Shown one piece after another: positions 1 to 9,718 of a DNA stretch of 64,000 nucleotides. Position numbers and translations under genes: made by a program. Origin of the DNA: Shinella zoogloeoides (lineage in GTDB: Bacteria; Pseudomonadota; Alphaproteobacteria; Rhizobiales; Rhizobiaceae); assembly GCF_003574625.1 (NCBI RefSeq), contig NZ_QNUJ01000001.1:1-64000 (forward strand), in the 5' to 3' direction. Below the pieces are notes generated by a model, which had not been told where the DNA came from, made no database searches, and saw only the letters and a program-made list of their open reading frames with translations. Every line of letters begins with the position of its first letter. The first letter of the stretch is position 1.

Positions 1-501
1 GGCGGCACCTCGGCGACCATCGGGCGCTATATCCGCTACCGCAACCTCGCCACGCGGCTCTGCGTGACGGATGTCGAGAACTCGGTGTTCTACGACGCCT
101 GGAAGAGCGGCGACATGGAGACGACCTGCACGACGCCGTCGCGCATCGAGGGGGTCGGCCGTCCTCGCGTCGAGCCGTCCTTCATCCCGACGGTCATCGA
201 TCACATGATCAAGGTGCCGGACGCCGCCTCCATCGCCGCCGCGCATGTGCTGTCCGACCGGCTGTTCCGCCGCGTCGGCGCCTCGACGGGCACGAACTTC
301 TTCGGCCTCATCTCGATTGCCGACAGCATGATGAAGGAAGGCCGCGAGGGCTCGCTCGTCACGCTGATCTGCGACAGCGGCGACCGCTATTCCGGGACGT
401 ATTTCAATGCGGACTGGCTGGCGCAGAACGGTATCGACATCGCCCCCTGGTGCAGGGCCATCGAGACGTTCCTCGATACTGGAGTTCTCCAAGCGCCCTG
501 A
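1..501 (+). CDS. PLP-dependent cysteine synthase family protein, C-terminal part
   Basis: The reading frame is open from the first base and ends at TGA 499-501, so the N-terminus with the PLP lysine lies outside the window; 166 residues are visible. They begin with GGTSATIGRYIRYR, the glycine-rich motif that holds the cofactor phosphate in the cysteine synthase / cystathionine beta-synthase fold. Near the end ICDSGDRYSGTYFNADWL matches the family's C-terminal pattern (DSG-RY-x-T...W). Enzymes of this group make or degrade cysteine through a PLP-aminoacrylate intermediate in the cytosol. Whether this one is a synthase or a Cds1-like desulfhydrase cannot be told from the C-terminus. The following Rieske gene starts 117 bp downstream. 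Confidence 0.8.
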   Translation, partial: GGTSATIGRYIRYRNLATRLCVTDVENSVFYDAWKSGDMETTCTTPSRIEGVGRPRVEPSFIPTVIDHMIKVPDAASIAAAHVLSDRLFRRVGASTGTNFFGLISIADSMMKEGREGSLVTLICDSGDRYSGTYFNADWLAQNGIDIAPWCRAIETFLDTGVLQAP

Positions 502-617
502 GGTGGGCAGGCCGCGTGATCGAACTTGTCGATTAATCGTGGCCTTCCCGCCATCTTGCCGGACTGAGGGCACCCCGGAATACTGGTTTACCGAACAGCC
601 TGATAGGGTCGACCAGT

Positions 618-1847
618 ATGGGACACATTGCCGAAGCCGTCATCGACGTCAACGCCGACCGCATCGATCGCCTCGTTGCGGAGCACCGGCCGGGGCACGG
701 GCTCGCCCGCCCGTTCTACCATGACGCGGAGATCTACCAGCGCGACATGGAGCGGGTGTTCCGCCGCCACTGGCACTGCATCGCCCACGAGAGCGTGATC
801 CCGAACGTCAACGATTTCGAGGTCTTCCGCATCGACAGCGAGCAGGTGATCGTCGCCCGCGCGGCCGACGGCTCCGTCCATGCCATGCTCAATGTCTGTC
901 GCCATCGCGGCGCGGAGGTCTGCACGAAGCAGAAGGGCAATGCCCGGGTCTTCGTCTGTCCCTACCATGCCTGGACCTACGGCAACGACGGCAGCCTCAA
1001 GGCCGCGCGCCTGATGCCGAAGGAATTCGACCGCGGCGAGCATGGCCTGCGCAAGATTCATGTCCGCGTCGTCGAGGGACTGATCTTCATCTGTTTCGCC
1101 GAGACGCCGCTCGATTTCTCCGAGGTCGAGAACCTGCTGCATGCCACCTGCGGCCAGTATGGCTGGGCGAGCGCCCGCGTCGCCCACCGCGAGAGCTATC
1201 CTGTCGCCGCCAACTGGAAGCTGGCGGTCGAGAACTATGTCGAATGCTATCATTGCGGCCCCGCGCATCCGGAATATTCCCAGACCCACGCGCTGGAGCA
1301 GCCGCTCCACATGATCGAGGCGCTGAACGAGGCGATGGAGGCGCGCACCTGCGCGCTCGGCATCGAGGTCGGCTCGGGCAACCACTGGCAGACCTCGCGC
1401 GAGGGCCGCGAGGCGATCCACGCCTTCCGCTATGCGCTCTATGACGGGGTGCAGAGCGGCAGCGAGGACGGCAAGGCGGTGGCGCCGTTGATGGGCCGCT
1501 TCAGCGACTTCGACGGGGGCGTGACCTCCATCCATCTCGGCGGCACGACCTTCCTCGTCTGCTATCCCGACCACGGCATGATCTACCGCTTCATCCCGAA
1601 ATCGGCGGAGAGCTGCGAGATGGAGCTGATCTGGCTCGTCGACGGCAAGGCGGAGGCGGGCAGGGACTACGACCTCGCCAAGCTCACCTGGCTGTGGAAG
1701 GTGACGACCGAGGAGGACAAGACGATCATCGAGCACACGGCGCGCGGCGTGCGTTCGCACTATTTCGTGCCCGGCCCCATCGCGCCGATGGAGCATAACG
1801 AGCTGCGCTATATCGGCTGGTATCTCGACGAGATCAGCCGGGCCTGA
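618..1847 (+). CDS. Rieske 2Fe-2S oxygenase alpha subunit (GbcA/stachydrine demethylase-like)
   Basis: A 409-residue ring-hydroxylating-oxygenase-type alpha subunit. The Rieske cluster ligands are C94, H96, C114 and H117 (CRHRG ... CPYHAWTY). The mononuclear iron site is in ENYVECYHCGPAH, with H212 and H217. Length and motif spacing fit the alphaproteobacterial subgroup that contains glycine betaine and proline betaine (stachydrine) demethylases, which release a methyl group as formaldehyde. No reductase partner lies next to it. The next gene downstream resembles methylenetetrahydrofolate reductase, and a DMGDH-like enzyme sits at 38.1-40.7 kb, which supports an N-demethylation role by inference. 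The substrate itself is not shown by sequence. The ATG has only a weak upstream purine stretch (AGGGT). Confidence 0.85.
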   Translation: MGHIAEAVIDVNADRIDRLVAEHRPGHGLARPFYHDAEIYQRDMERVFRRHWHCIAHESVIPNVNDFEVFRIDSEQVIVARAADGSVHAMLNVCRHRGAEVCTKQKGNARVFVCPYHAWTYGNDGSLKAARLMPKEFDRGEHGLRKIHVRVVEGLIFICFAETPLDFSEVENLLHATCGQYGWASARVAHRESYPVAANWKLAVENYVECYHCGPAHPEYSQTHALEQPLHMIEALNEAMEARTCALGIEVGSGNHWQTSREGREAIHAFRYALYDGVQSGSEDGKAVAPLMGRFSDFDGGVTSIHLGGTTFLVCYPDHGMIYRFIPKSAESCEMELIWLVDGKAEAGRDYDLAKLTWLWKVTTEEDKTIIEHTARGVRSHYFVPGPIAPMEHNELRYIGWYLDEISRA

Positions 1848-1871
1848 AAAGCTGCGCCTTCTTGACGCGAC

Positions 1872-1900
1872 AAGGCCCCGCCTCTTCGGCGGGGCTTGCC
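1872..1900 (+). terminator. Hairpin after the Rieske gene
   Basis: GCCCCGCC (1875-1882) pairs with GGCGGGGC (1888-1895) around a five-base loop, 27 bp after the stop codon. The downstream stretch is only weakly T-rich, so it may be a leaky terminator. Confidence 0.55.
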
Positions 1901-2007
1901 GTTTCGCCCTTCCACGATACTTTTGCGCAAGCCGTCAAGCGTATGACGCGTTGGATGCTGCGCCTTGCGGAAAAGGGCGTCATAGCAGGCCATTACTTTC
2001 AACGGGC

Positions 2008-2874
2008 ATGAGCGTGAGAATGATCGGACAGGTGCGAACGGAAACGGGACGGCTTCCAGCCTCGATGGAAGCCCTGCCGAAACAGGTCCCGCCGGTCGCG
2101 GACCTCGTCACGCTGCTGCCGCGGGGCGTGCGGGTCTACCTGACGGATATCGGCGCGCCGGAGACCGAGGCGGAAACGCTGGCCGCCGCCCGCCGACTGC
2201 ATGAGGCCGGCTGCGTGCCGGTACCGCATCTCGCCGCCCGGCGGATCGCCTCGCGGGATGCGCTGGAACGGCGCGTCGGTCGCCTGGCCGAAGAGGCGGG
2301 CGTCATGGACGTGCTGGTGATCGGCGGCGGCATCACGCCGCCGGCCGGGCCGTTCTCGTCCTCGCTCGACGTTCTGGAAACGGGCGTTCTCGACCGCTTC
2401 GGCATCCGCGATTTCGCCATTGCCGGCCATCCCGAGGGCAGCCCGGATTTCACCGACGTGGTCGCGCTGGAAGCCTTGCGCCGCAAGCTGGACTTCGCCG
2501 AGCGGACGGATGCCCGCCTGCGCATCGTCACGCAGTTCGGCTTCGACGCGCAGAAGGCCATCGCCTGGGCGGACGGGCTGGTGCGCGCCGGCATCGACGT
2601 TCCGATCCATCTCGGCGTCGCGGGACCGGCCAAGATCACGACGCTCATCAAATACGGAACCATGTGCGGCATCGGGAACTCCCTTTCCGTCCTGACCCGG
2701 CATGGCGGCGGGCTCATGGCGCTCGCCGCCGGCTATTCGCCGGAAACTGTCGTCGGCCCCGTCGAGGAGCGCTGGCGCACGGCGATGCCGGGCCCCATCA
2801 CGCAGATCCACGTCTTCCCCTTCGGCGGGCTGGACAAGTCGGCTGGATGGCTGCGCAAGCGCGGCTCCTGGTGA
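2008..2874 (+). CDS. Methylenetetrahydrofolate reductase-like protein
   Basis: A 288-residue protein of the MetF/MTHFR TIM-barrel family. It has the family's layout: VYLTDIG early, a beta-strand VLVIGGG, IAGHPEGSPDF, IVTQFGFDAQKAIAWADGL and PIHLGVAGPAKITTL. HPEG and the TQ..FD segment are the recognisable reductase motifs. MetF interconverts 5,10-methylene- and 5-methyl-tetrahydrofolate with FAD. This divergent type often accompanies demethylation enzymes in alphaproteobacteria and may handle methylene-THF formed there; that is inference from position behind the Rieske gene. The frame is open further upstream, but ATG 2008 (or ATG 2020) fits the homologous region best. Confidence 0.75.
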   Translation: MSVRMIGQVRTETGRLPASMEALPKQVPPVADLVTLLPRGVRVYLTDIGAPETEAETLAAARRLHEAGCVPVPHLAARRIASRDALERRVGRLAEEAGVMDVLVIGGGITPPAGPFSSSLDVLETGVLDRFGIRDFAIAGHPEGSPDFTDVVALEALRRKLDFAERTDARLRIVTQFGFDAQKAIAWADGLVRAGIDVPIHLGVAGPAKITTLIKYGTMCGIGNSLSVLTRHGGGLMALAAGYSPETVVGPVEERWRTAMPGPITQIHVFPFGGLDKSAGWLRKRGSW

Positions 2875-3002
2875 CGTTTCGCGCCAGGCAAAGGCACCGG
2901 TCGTGCGTGCCGGCCACAAGTCGATGGCGGTGAATGTGGAGGCGATTGCCGGGGACCCGCTCGCTGGTGCGCAATGAAACCGTGGAAAATCCACCATAGC
3001 CG

Positions 3003-3033
3003 TTGACGCATTTTTTACCTCGTCTACTATATC
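3003..3033 (+). promoter_or_regulatory. Sigma-70-type promoter for the nrd leader
   Basis: TTGACG (3003-3008) and CTATAT (3027-3032) are separated by 18 bp. The predicted start lies about 7 bases downstream, right at the 5' base-paired arm of the cobalamin riboswitch. Confidence 0.6.
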
Positions 3034-3039
3034 TTGTGT

Positions 3040-3230
3040 TCGAGGTTCCTTCGATTCGAAAGGATGGAAGGCTAAGACGGGAATCCAGGGCGGCCATGAT
3101 GGCCGCGTCAATCCGGAGCTGCCCCCGCAACTGTAAGCGGCGAGCATTCGTTCGATGAGCCACTGGGGCGTAAATGCCTTGGGAAGGCGGACGGATGCCG
3201 CGACCCGCAAGCCAGGAGACCTGCCTCGAG
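3040..3230 (+). ncRNA. Cobalamin riboswitch upstream of nrdHIEF
   Basis: All the classical B12-element blocks appear in order: GGTTCC, GCTAAGACGGGAATCC, GGAGCTGCCCCCGCAACTG, GTAAGCGGCGAGC, GCCACTGGGG, TGGGAAGGCGG and the B12 box GCAAGCCAGGAGACCTGCC (3207-3225). The closing stem P1 pairs TCGAGG (3040-3045) with CCTCGA (3224-3229). This RNA class binds adenosylcobalamin and usually switches the downstream genes off. Here it precedes a B12-independent ribonucleotide reductase, which fits the known logic that such isozymes are repressed when B12 is available for a class II enzyme. Confidence 0.95.
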
Positions 3231-3334
3231 CATGAACGTCCACGGGCGGGGTGTCCGGATGGCGAGCGTTGGGTTGTGCAGGATGCCGCCCGCCGTCTCC
3301 CCTGATCCCCCGCGAAATGCCTCGGGGTGAAGTC

Positions 3335-3404
3335 ATGTCGATCGTGTTGCCAGTCCATCCGCGCGAGTAGGCGGCGCCCCGCGTCCGGCCGTCCGTAGAC
3401 GGCC
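3335..3404 (+). other. nrd leader after the riboswitch: mini-ORF and hairpin
   Basis: About 255 bases separate the riboswitch from nrdH. They contain an 11-codon open frame (ATG 3335 to TAG 3370, MSIVLPVHPRE) preceded by CGGGGTGAAGTC, and a perfect hairpin with GGCCGTC (3387-3393) pairing GACGGCC (3398-3404) around CGTA. The hairpin is followed by only a few T residues. Either could belong to the expression platform; neither is proven to act. Confidence 0.35.
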
Positions 3405-3487
3405 GCCCTTATCACCGAGAATTCATCGAACGGCCATCGGCGGATGGCCGGGCGATATCCCATGCCTGATCGAAAACGAGGAAAGCC

Positions 3488-3709
3488 ATGTCCATTACCG
3501 TCTACTCCAAGCCCGCCTGCGTCCAGTGCACCGCGACCACCCGCGCGCTCGACCGCCAGGGCATCGACTATCATGTCGTCGACATTTCCGAGGATGCCGA
3601 TGCCTATGCGCTCGTGCAGGGTCTCGGCTACCGCCAGGTCCCGGTCGTCATCGCCGGCGAGCAGCATTGGGCCGGCTTCCGCCCGGACATGATCAGCGCG
3701 CTCGCCTGA
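3488..3709 (+). CDS. nrdH: Glutaredoxin-like protein NrdH
   Basis: A 73-residue thioredoxin-fold protein that reduces class Ib ribonucleotide reductase. The redox motif CVQC stands at residues 12-15 ([11 protein letters not shown]), followed by VDISEDADA and the family's conserved GYRQVPVV and W-x-GFRPD signatures of NrdH. ATG 3488 is preceded by GAGGAAAGCC, a good ribosome site. It is the first gene of the nrdHIEF operon; nrdI starts 10 bp after its stop codon. Confidence 0.95.
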   Translation: MSITVYSKPACVQCTATTRALDRQGIDYHVVDISEDADAYALVQGLGYRQVPVVIAGEQHWAGFRPDMISALA

Positions 3710-3719
3710 GGAGAAGGCG

Positions 3720-4118
3720 GTGGGGGGCCTCGTCTATTTTTCCAGCCGGTCGGAGAACACCCGGCGCTTCGTGGAAAAGCTCGGGGTCGAGGCCCTGCGC
3801 CTGCCGCTCGACGCAGCCGGTGAAGCCCCGCAGGCCGACCGGCCCTTCGTCCTGGTTTCGCCGACTTATGGCGGGGGCGGGGAGAAGGGGGCGGTGCCCA
3901 AGCCCGTCATCCGCTTCCTCAACAATCCGCGCAACCGCAGCCTGATCCGCGGCGTCATCGCGGCGGGCAACACCAATTTCGGCGCCGGATATGCCGTCGC
4001 GGGAAACATCATCTCCGCGAAATGCGCGGTGCCGTTCCTCTACCGTTTCGAGCTGCTCGGCACGGTAGAGGACGTCGACAATGTCAGACAGGGACTGGAA
4101 CGATTTTGGACACGATGA
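3720..4118 (+). CDS. nrdI: Class Ib RNR flavodoxin NrdI
   Basis: A 132-residue flavodoxin-like protein needed to load the dimanganese-tyrosyl cofactor of NrdF. It shows the NrdI pattern [18 protein letters not shown] at the start, SPTYGGGG in the FMN-binding loop and [15 protein letters not shown] near the middle. It starts with GTG 3720, preceded by GAGGAGAAGG. Its TGA (4116-4118) overlaps the ATG of nrdE in an ATGA junction, indicating translational coupling. Confidence 0.95.
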   Translation: MGGLVYFSSRSENTRRFVEKLGVEALRLPLDAAGEAPQADRPFVLVSPTYGGGGEKGAVPKPVIRFLNNPRNRSLIRGVIAAGNTNFGAGYAVAGNIISAKCAVPFLYRFELLGTVEDVDNVRQGLERFWTR

Positions 4119-6319
4119 ACGCTTCGACGCCGCGGGATGCGAGCGAAAAACCGCCTCACGCTTTTTCTCATCCCGCGGGAGATAAGCCGGCGAAGGCCCC
4201 GGAGATCACCGCGCTGGATTACCACGCGCTGAACGCCATGCTGAACCTCTACGACGAGGAGGGGAAGATCCAGCTCGACAAGGACCGGCAGGCGGCCAAG
4301 CAGTATTTCCTCCAGCACGTCAACCAGAACACCGTCTTCTTCCATAATCTCAGGGAGAAGCTCGATTACCTCGTGACCGAGGGCTATTACGAGCAGGAGG
4401 TGCTGGACCAGTATTCCTTCAACTTCGTGCGCGACCTCTTCGACCACGCCTATGACAAGAAGTTCCGCTTCCCGACCTTCCTCGGCGCGTTCAAGTACTA
4501 CACGTCCTATACGCTGAAGACCTTCGACGGAAAGCGCTATCTCGAACGCTACGAGGACCGCGTCTGCATGGTGGCGCTCGCTTTGGCGCGCGGCAACGAG
4601 CAGCTTGCCCGCGACCTCGTCGACGAGATCATCTCCGGCCGCTTCCAGCCGGCGACCCCCACCTTCCTCAATGCCGGCAAGAAGCAGCGCGGCGAACTCG
4701 TCTCCTGCTTCCTGCTGCGCGTCGAGGACAACATGGAGAGCATCGGCCGCTCGATCAATTCGGCCCTGCAGCTTTCCAAGCGCGGCGGCGGCGTCGCGCT
4801 GTCGCTGACGAACCTTCGCGAGATGGGCGCCCCAATCAAGCAGATCGAGAACCAGTCGTCGGGCGTCATCCCCGTGATGAAGCTGCTGGAGGATTCGTTC
4901 TCCTACGCCAACCAGCTCGGTGCGCGGCAGGGAGCGGGGGCGGTCTACCTGCACGCCCACCACCCGGATATCATGCGCTTCCTCGACACCAAGCGCGAGA
5001 ATGCCGACGAGAAGATCCGCATCAAGACGCTCTCGCTCGGCGTCGTCATCCCGGACATCACCTTCGAGCTCGCGAGGAACAATGAGGACATGTACCTCTT
5101 CTCGCCGCATGACGTGGAGCGCGTCTACGGCGTGCCTTTCACCGAGATCTCAGTGAGCGAGAAGTATCGCGAGATGGTGGAGGACGGCCGCATCAAGAAG
5201 AAGAAGATCAAGGCGCGCGATTTCTTCCAGATCATCGCCGAGATCCAGTTCGAGTCCGGCTATCCCTACATCATGTTCGAGGACACGGTGAACCGGGCGA
5301 ACCCGATCGCCGGCCGCATCACCATGAGCAATCTCTGCTCGGAAATCCTCCAGGTGAGCGAGGCGAGCGAATTCAACGACGACCTCTCCTATGCCAAGAT
5401 GGGCAAGGACATTTCCTGCAATCTCGGCTCGCTCAACATCGCCGCCGCGATGGACAGCTCCGATTTCGGCCGGACCATCGAGACCTCGATCCGTGCGCTG
5501 ACCGCCGTTTCCGAGATGAGCCACATCTCCTCGGTTCCCTCGGTCGAGAAGGGCAATGACGACAGCCACGCCATCGGCCTCGGCCAGATGAACCTGCATG
5601 GCTATCTCGCCCGCGAGCGCATCTTCTACGGTTCGGAAGAGGGCGTCGATTTTACCAATATCTATTTCTACACCGTGACCTACCACGCCATCCGCGCCTC
5701 CAACCGGCTGGCGGTGGAAAAGGGCGTCAGCTTCAAGGGCTTCGAGAATTCGAAATACGCTTCCGGCGAATACTTCGACAAATATACCGAGGCCGAATGG
5801 CTGCCGGCGACGGAAAAGGTGAGGGCGATCTTCGAGGAGGCCGGCATCCATATTCCGACGCAGGAAGACTGGCTGGAGCTGAAGACGGCCGTCATGGAAG
5901 GCGGGCTCTACAACCAGAACCTCCAGGCCGTGCCGCCGACCGGCTCGATCTCCTACATCAACCACTCGACCTCCTCGATCCACCCGATCGTCTCGAAGAT
6001 CGAGATCCGGAAAGAGGGCAAGATCGGTCGCGTCTACTATCCGGCCGCCTTCATGACCAACGACAATCTCGACTACTACCAGGACGCCTACGAGATCGGA
6101 CCGGAGAAGATCATCGACACCTATGCGGCGGCGACCCAGCATGTCGACCAGGGCCTGTCGCTGACGCTGTTCTTCCGCGACACCGCGACGACGCGCGACA
6201 TCAACCGGGCGCAGATCTACGCCTGGAAGAAGGGCATCAAGACCATCTACTACATCCGCCTTCGCCAGATGGCGCTGTCCGGCACGGAAGTGCAGGGCTG
6301 CGTCTCCTGCGCCCTCTGA
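4115..6319 (+). CDS. nrdE: Class Ib ribonucleoside-diphosphate reductase alpha subunit
   Basis: The 734-residue catalytic subunit that reduces NDPs to dNDPs. Visible family features are [16 protein letters not shown] around the first active-site cysteine, NLCSEILQ with the thiyl-radical cysteine region, [29 protein letters not shown] in the barrel and a C-terminal GCVSCAL tail with the CxxC pair that NrdH reduces. The start is ATG 4115 inside the nrdI stop; the longer open frame upstream overlaps nrdI and is not conserved-looking. nrdF follows after 15 bp. Confidence 0.97.
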   Translation: MNASTPRDASEKPPHAFSHPAGDKPAKAPEITALDYHALNAMLNLYDEEGKIQLDKDRQAAKQYFLQHVNQNTVFFHNLREKLDYLVTEGYYEQEVLDQYSFNFVRDLFDHAYDKKFRFPTFLGAFKYYTSYTLKTFDGKRYLERYEDRVCMVALALARGNEQLARDLVDEIISGRFQPATPTFLNAGKKQRGELVSCFLLRVEDNMESIGRSINSALQLSKRGGGVALSLTNLREMGAPIKQIENQSSGVIPVMKLLEDSFSYANQLGARQGAGAVYLHAHHPDIMRFLDTKRENADEKIRIKTLSLGVVIPDITFELARNNEDMYLFSPHDVERVYGVPFTEISVSEKYREMVEDGRIKKKKIKARDFFQIIAEIQFESGYPYIMFEDTVNRANPIAGRITMSNLCSEILQVSEASEFNDDLSYAKMGKDISCNLGSLNIAAAMDSSDFGRTIETSIRALTAVSEMSHISSVPSVEKGNDDSHAIGLGQMNLHGYLARERIFYGSEEGVDFTNIYFYTVTYHAIRASNRLAVEKGVSFKGFENSKYASGEYFDKYTEAEWLPATEKVRAIFEEAGIHIPTQEDWLELKTAVMEGGLYNQNLQAVPPTGSISYINHSTSSIHPIVSKIEIRKEGKIGRVYYPAAFMTNDNLDYYQDAYEIGPEKIIDTYAAATQHVDQGLSLTLFFRDTATTRDINRAQIYAWKKGIKTIYYIRLRQMALSGTEVQGCVSCAL

Positions 6320-7324
<1,005 letters not shown>

Positions 7325-7353
7325 GCCTTCCGGGAGCCTCTTCCCGCGCGATC

Positions 7354-7391
7354 GAAACGGCCTCGCCTTTGCGGGGCCGTTTCCGTTTTCG
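7354..7391 (+). terminator. Rho-independent terminator of nrdHIEF
   Basis: GAAACGGCC (7354-7362) pairs with GGCCGTTTC (7375-7383), followed by CGTTTTC. It is 29 bp after the nrdF stop codon. Confidence 0.85.
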
Positions 7392-7650
7392 GGACATTGA
7401 AGCCGCCGCGGCGGCGTGTCGTTGCGGACACCGCTTATGTCGTATTCCCGAGCGTCATTTCGCCTGCCAAGTGGTTTGCTGCATGTGTTCAAGGTGCCGT
7501 CCCGCCCATGCCGGGGCCGATCGTCGGAAATCCCGCACCCGCCTTGAAGCGTGAGGCCCGGCCGATGGCCCGGCTGCGCGGCGTCCAGAGCACATCCTGC
7601 CCGCGGAGGAGCGGGCCGGTACCGGCGTTTAACGAAAAGGAGGAGATGAT
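7392..7650 (+). other. Intergenic region upstream of fdhA
   Basis: No convincing gene. A short open frame on the plus strand here lacks a ribosome site and typical codon pattern. Near 7415-7432 there is a short dyad GTGTC-gttgcg-GACAC that could be an operator. The last bases before fdhA are a strong ribosome site, AAAAGGAGGAG. Confidence 0.4.
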
Positions 7651-8841
7651 ATGAGCAGGAACAGAGGCGTCGTCTACATGCGCCCCGGCAAGGTCGAGGT
7701 CCGCGACATCGACGATCCCAAGCTGGAGGCCCCGGATGGCCGCCGCATCGAGCACGGCGTGATCCTCAAGGTGATTTCCACGAATATCTGCGGCTCCGAC
7801 CAGCACATGGTGCGCGGCCGCACGACGGCGATGCCGGGACTCGTCCTCGGCCACGAGATCACCGGCGAGGTCATCGAGAAGGGCATCGACGTCGAGATGC
7901 TGCAGATCGGCGATATCGTCTCCGTGCCCTTCAACGTCGCCTGTGGCCGCTGCCGCTGCTGCAAGTCGCAGGATACCGGCGTCTGCCTCACGGTGAACCC
8001 GTCGCGCGCCGGCGGTGCCTACGGCTATGTCGACATGGGCGGCTGGATCGGCGGGCAGGCACGCTACGTCACGATCCCCTATGCCGACTTCAATCTCCTG
8101 AAGTTCCCCGACCGCGACAAGGCGATGTCGAAGATTCGCGACCTCACCATGCTCTCCGACATCCTGCCGACCGGCTTCCACGGCGCGGTGCGCGCGGGCG
8201 TCGGCGTCGGCTCGACGGTCTATGTGGCAGGCGCCGGTCCGGTCGGCCTTGCGGCCGCCGCTTCCGCGCGCATCCTCGGCGCGGCCGTGGTGATGATCGG
8301 CGACTTCAACAAGGATCGCCTGGCGCATGCCGCCAGGGTCGGCTTCGAGCCCATCGACCTTTCCAAGAGCGACAGGCTCGGCGACATGATCGCCGAGGTC
8401 GTCGGCACCAACGAGGTGGACAGCGCCATCGACGCCGTCGGCTTCGAGGCGCGCGGCCATTCGGGCGGCGAGCAGCCGGCCATCGTGCTCAACCAGATGA
8501 TGGAGATCACCCGCGCCGCCGGCTCGATCGGCATTCCGGGCCTCTACGTCACCGAGGATCCGGGTGCTGTGGACAATGCCGCCAAGCAGGGCAGCCTGTC
8601 GCTGCGCTTCGGCCTCGGCTGGGCGAAGGCGCAGTCCTTCCACACGGGCCAGACGCCGGTGCTGAAGTACAACCGCCAGCTCATGCAGGCCATCCTGCAT
8701 GACCGCCTGCCCATCGCCGACATCGTCAATGCCAAGATCATCGCGCTCGATGACGCCGTCCAGGGCTACGAGAGCTTCGACCAGGGCGCGGCGACCAAGT
8801 TCGTCCTCGACCCGCATGGCGACCTCCTGAAGGCCGCCTGA
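7651..8841 (+). CDS. fdhA: Glutathione-independent formaldehyde dehydrogenase
   Basis: A 396-residue zinc-dependent medium-chain dehydrogenase of the Pseudomonas FdhA type, which oxidises formaldehyde to formate with tightly bound NAD and no glutathione. Catalytic-zinc residues are in ISTNICGSDQHM and LVLGHEITGEV; the structural-zinc cysteines are in VACGRCRCCKSQDTGVC. The nucleotide-binding loop is VAGAGPVGLAAA. The long insertion before the Rossmann fold (residues about 125-165) and the total length separate it from ordinary alcohol dehydrogenases. It sits alone between two hairpins. It would detoxify formaldehyde from the demethylases seen elsewhere in the window. Confidence 0.92.
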   Translation: MSRNRGVVYMRPGKVEVRDIDDPKLEAPDGRRIEHGVILKVISTNICGSDQHMVRGRTTAMPGLVLGHEITGEVIEKGIDVEMLQIGDIVSVPFNVACGRCRCCKSQDTGVCLTVNPSRAGGAYGYVDMGGWIGGQARYVTIPYADFNLLKFPDRDKAMSKIRDLTMLSDILPTGFHGAVRAGVGVGSTVYVAGAGPVGLAAAASARILGAAVVMIGDFNKDRLAHAARVGFEPIDLSKSDRLGDMIAEVVGTNEVDSAIDAVGFEARGHSGGEQPAIVLNQMMEITRAAGSIGIPGLYVTEDPGAVDNAAKQGSLSLRFGLGWAKAQSFHTGQTPVLKYNRQLMQAILHDRLPIADIVNAKIIALDDAVQGYESFDQGAATKFVLDPHGDLLKAA

Positions 8842-8853
8842 GGCAGGGCCCTC

Positions 8854-8878
8854 GCGCCGGCCGGCTTCCGGCCGGCGC
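8854..8878. terminator. Shared hairpin between fdhA and the convergent phosphatase-like gene
   Basis: A perfect 11-bp stem, GCGCCGGCCGG (8854-8864) with CCGGCCGGCGC (8868-8878), around CTT. It lies between two convergent genes and could stop transcription from both sides, although neither flank has a long T run. Confidence 0.6.
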
Positions 8879-8887
8879 AAAGCGGCA

Positions 8888-9511
8888 TCATGAATCGCCT
8901 TCCGGCCCTGCGGGCGAGCCGAAGAACCGCAACGCCCAGCGCCGGCCGTCGCTGGTGAGCGTCAGCATGCCGAGCGGCTCGACATCCGCCCGCCAGACGG
9001 CGGAGAGCGGCGCCCCGAGGACATGGGCGAGAACGATCTTGAGAATGAGGGCGTGGGTGACGGCGAGGCGATGCCCGCCCGCGCCGTGCTGTTCCTCGAG
9101 CCATGCCGCGCAGCGCGCCCGTGCCTCCTCGATGCTTTCCCCGCCATGCGGCTTTGCGGCCGGATCGGCCATCCAGTGCTGGAGCCCGGGCGGGTCCTCG
9201 CCCGCGATATCCTCGAGGCTGCGGCCGCGCCATTGCCCGTGATCGATATCGCGCAGCGCCTCGCAGGGAACCGTCCTGGCGGAAAAGAGCGCGGCCGTTT
9301 CGCGGGCCGCGATCTCGGGCGCGTGGAGCACCGCCGCATAGGCGGGCAGCCGCCGGGCGAGGCGCCCGGCCTTCCCGGCTTCCTTCGGCAGCAGCGGCTC
9401 GTCGGCGGAGAACCGGGCGAGGCGGTTGGCGGCGGTCGCGCCCCGGCAGAGCAGCGTGATACGGCTTGCCCGCACGCGCCGGATGTCGACCTCTTCCGTT
9501 CCCTCGCTCAC
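8888..9511 (-). CDS. Histidine-phosphatase-family protein with altered RHG motif
   Basis: A 207-residue protein of the phosphoglycerate-mutase/CobC superfamily by its later motifs: LRDIDHGQWRGRSLEDI, PHGGESIEEARAR and the second catalytic His in LAVTHALILK. At the N-terminus, where active members have R-H-G-x-T, this protein reads LLCRGAT: the catalytic His that becomes phosphorylated is replaced by Arg and the preceding Arg by Cys. The start is taken as GTG 9511, with AAAGGA nine bases upstream. It is divergent from the B12-controlled cbtBA genes, so a cobalt- or cobamide-linked role is possible, but a phosphatase activity is doubtful. Confidence 0.8.
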   Translation of the reverse strand: MSEGTEEVDIRRVRASRITLLCRGATAANRLARFSADEPLLPKEAGKAGRLARRLPAYAAVLHAPEIAARETAALFSARTVPCEALRDIDHGQWRGRSLEDIAGEDPPGLQHWMADPAAKPHGGESIEEARARCAAWLEEQHGAGGHRLAVTHALILKIVLAHVLGAPLSAVWRADVEPLGMLTLTSDGRRWALRFFGSPAGPEGDS

Positions 9512-9560
9512 GATCGCTGTTCCTTTCGGCAAGAATGAAGCCCAGCGGGGCGGAACTTCG

Positions 9561-9590
9561 TTGACTCCCGCGAAACGCCCCTGATAGAAT
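9561..9590 (+). promoter_or_regulatory. Promoter of the cbtBA transcript
   Basis: TTGACT (9561-9566) and TAGAAT (9585-9590) are spaced by 18 bp, immediately upstream of the second cobalamin riboswitch. Confidence 0.6.
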
Positions 9591-9593
9591 CCT

Positions 9594-9676
9594 ATACCAC
9601 CTTGGGAAGCCAGTGAAATTCTGGCGCGGTCGCGCCACTGTAATCGCCCCGGCGAAAGCCAGACCTCGAGGTGTAT
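9594..9676 (+). ncRNA. Compact cobalamin riboswitch upstream of cbtBA
   Basis: The core reads GGGAAGCCAGTGAAATTCTG, then GCGGTCGCGCCACTGTAATC and GGCGAAAGCCAGACC, which match the conserved B12-element core but lack most of the peripheral domain present in the nrd copy. P1 is supplied by ATAC(C)ACCT (9594-9602) pairing AGGTGTAT (9669-9676). The span is about 83 bases. Cobalamin elements upstream of cbtB-cbtA cobalt transporter genes are a known pattern in alphaproteobacteria. Confidence 0.85.
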
Positions 9677-9718
9677 CCAGTTCTTGCCCACAAGCGAACG
9701 CGTATTCAGAGAGGGACC

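Noticed and set aside
7397-7654. An 85-codon plus-strand frame upstream of fdhA
   Set aside because: No ribosome site, unusual composition, and it overlaps the fdhA start. It is more likely untranslated leader.
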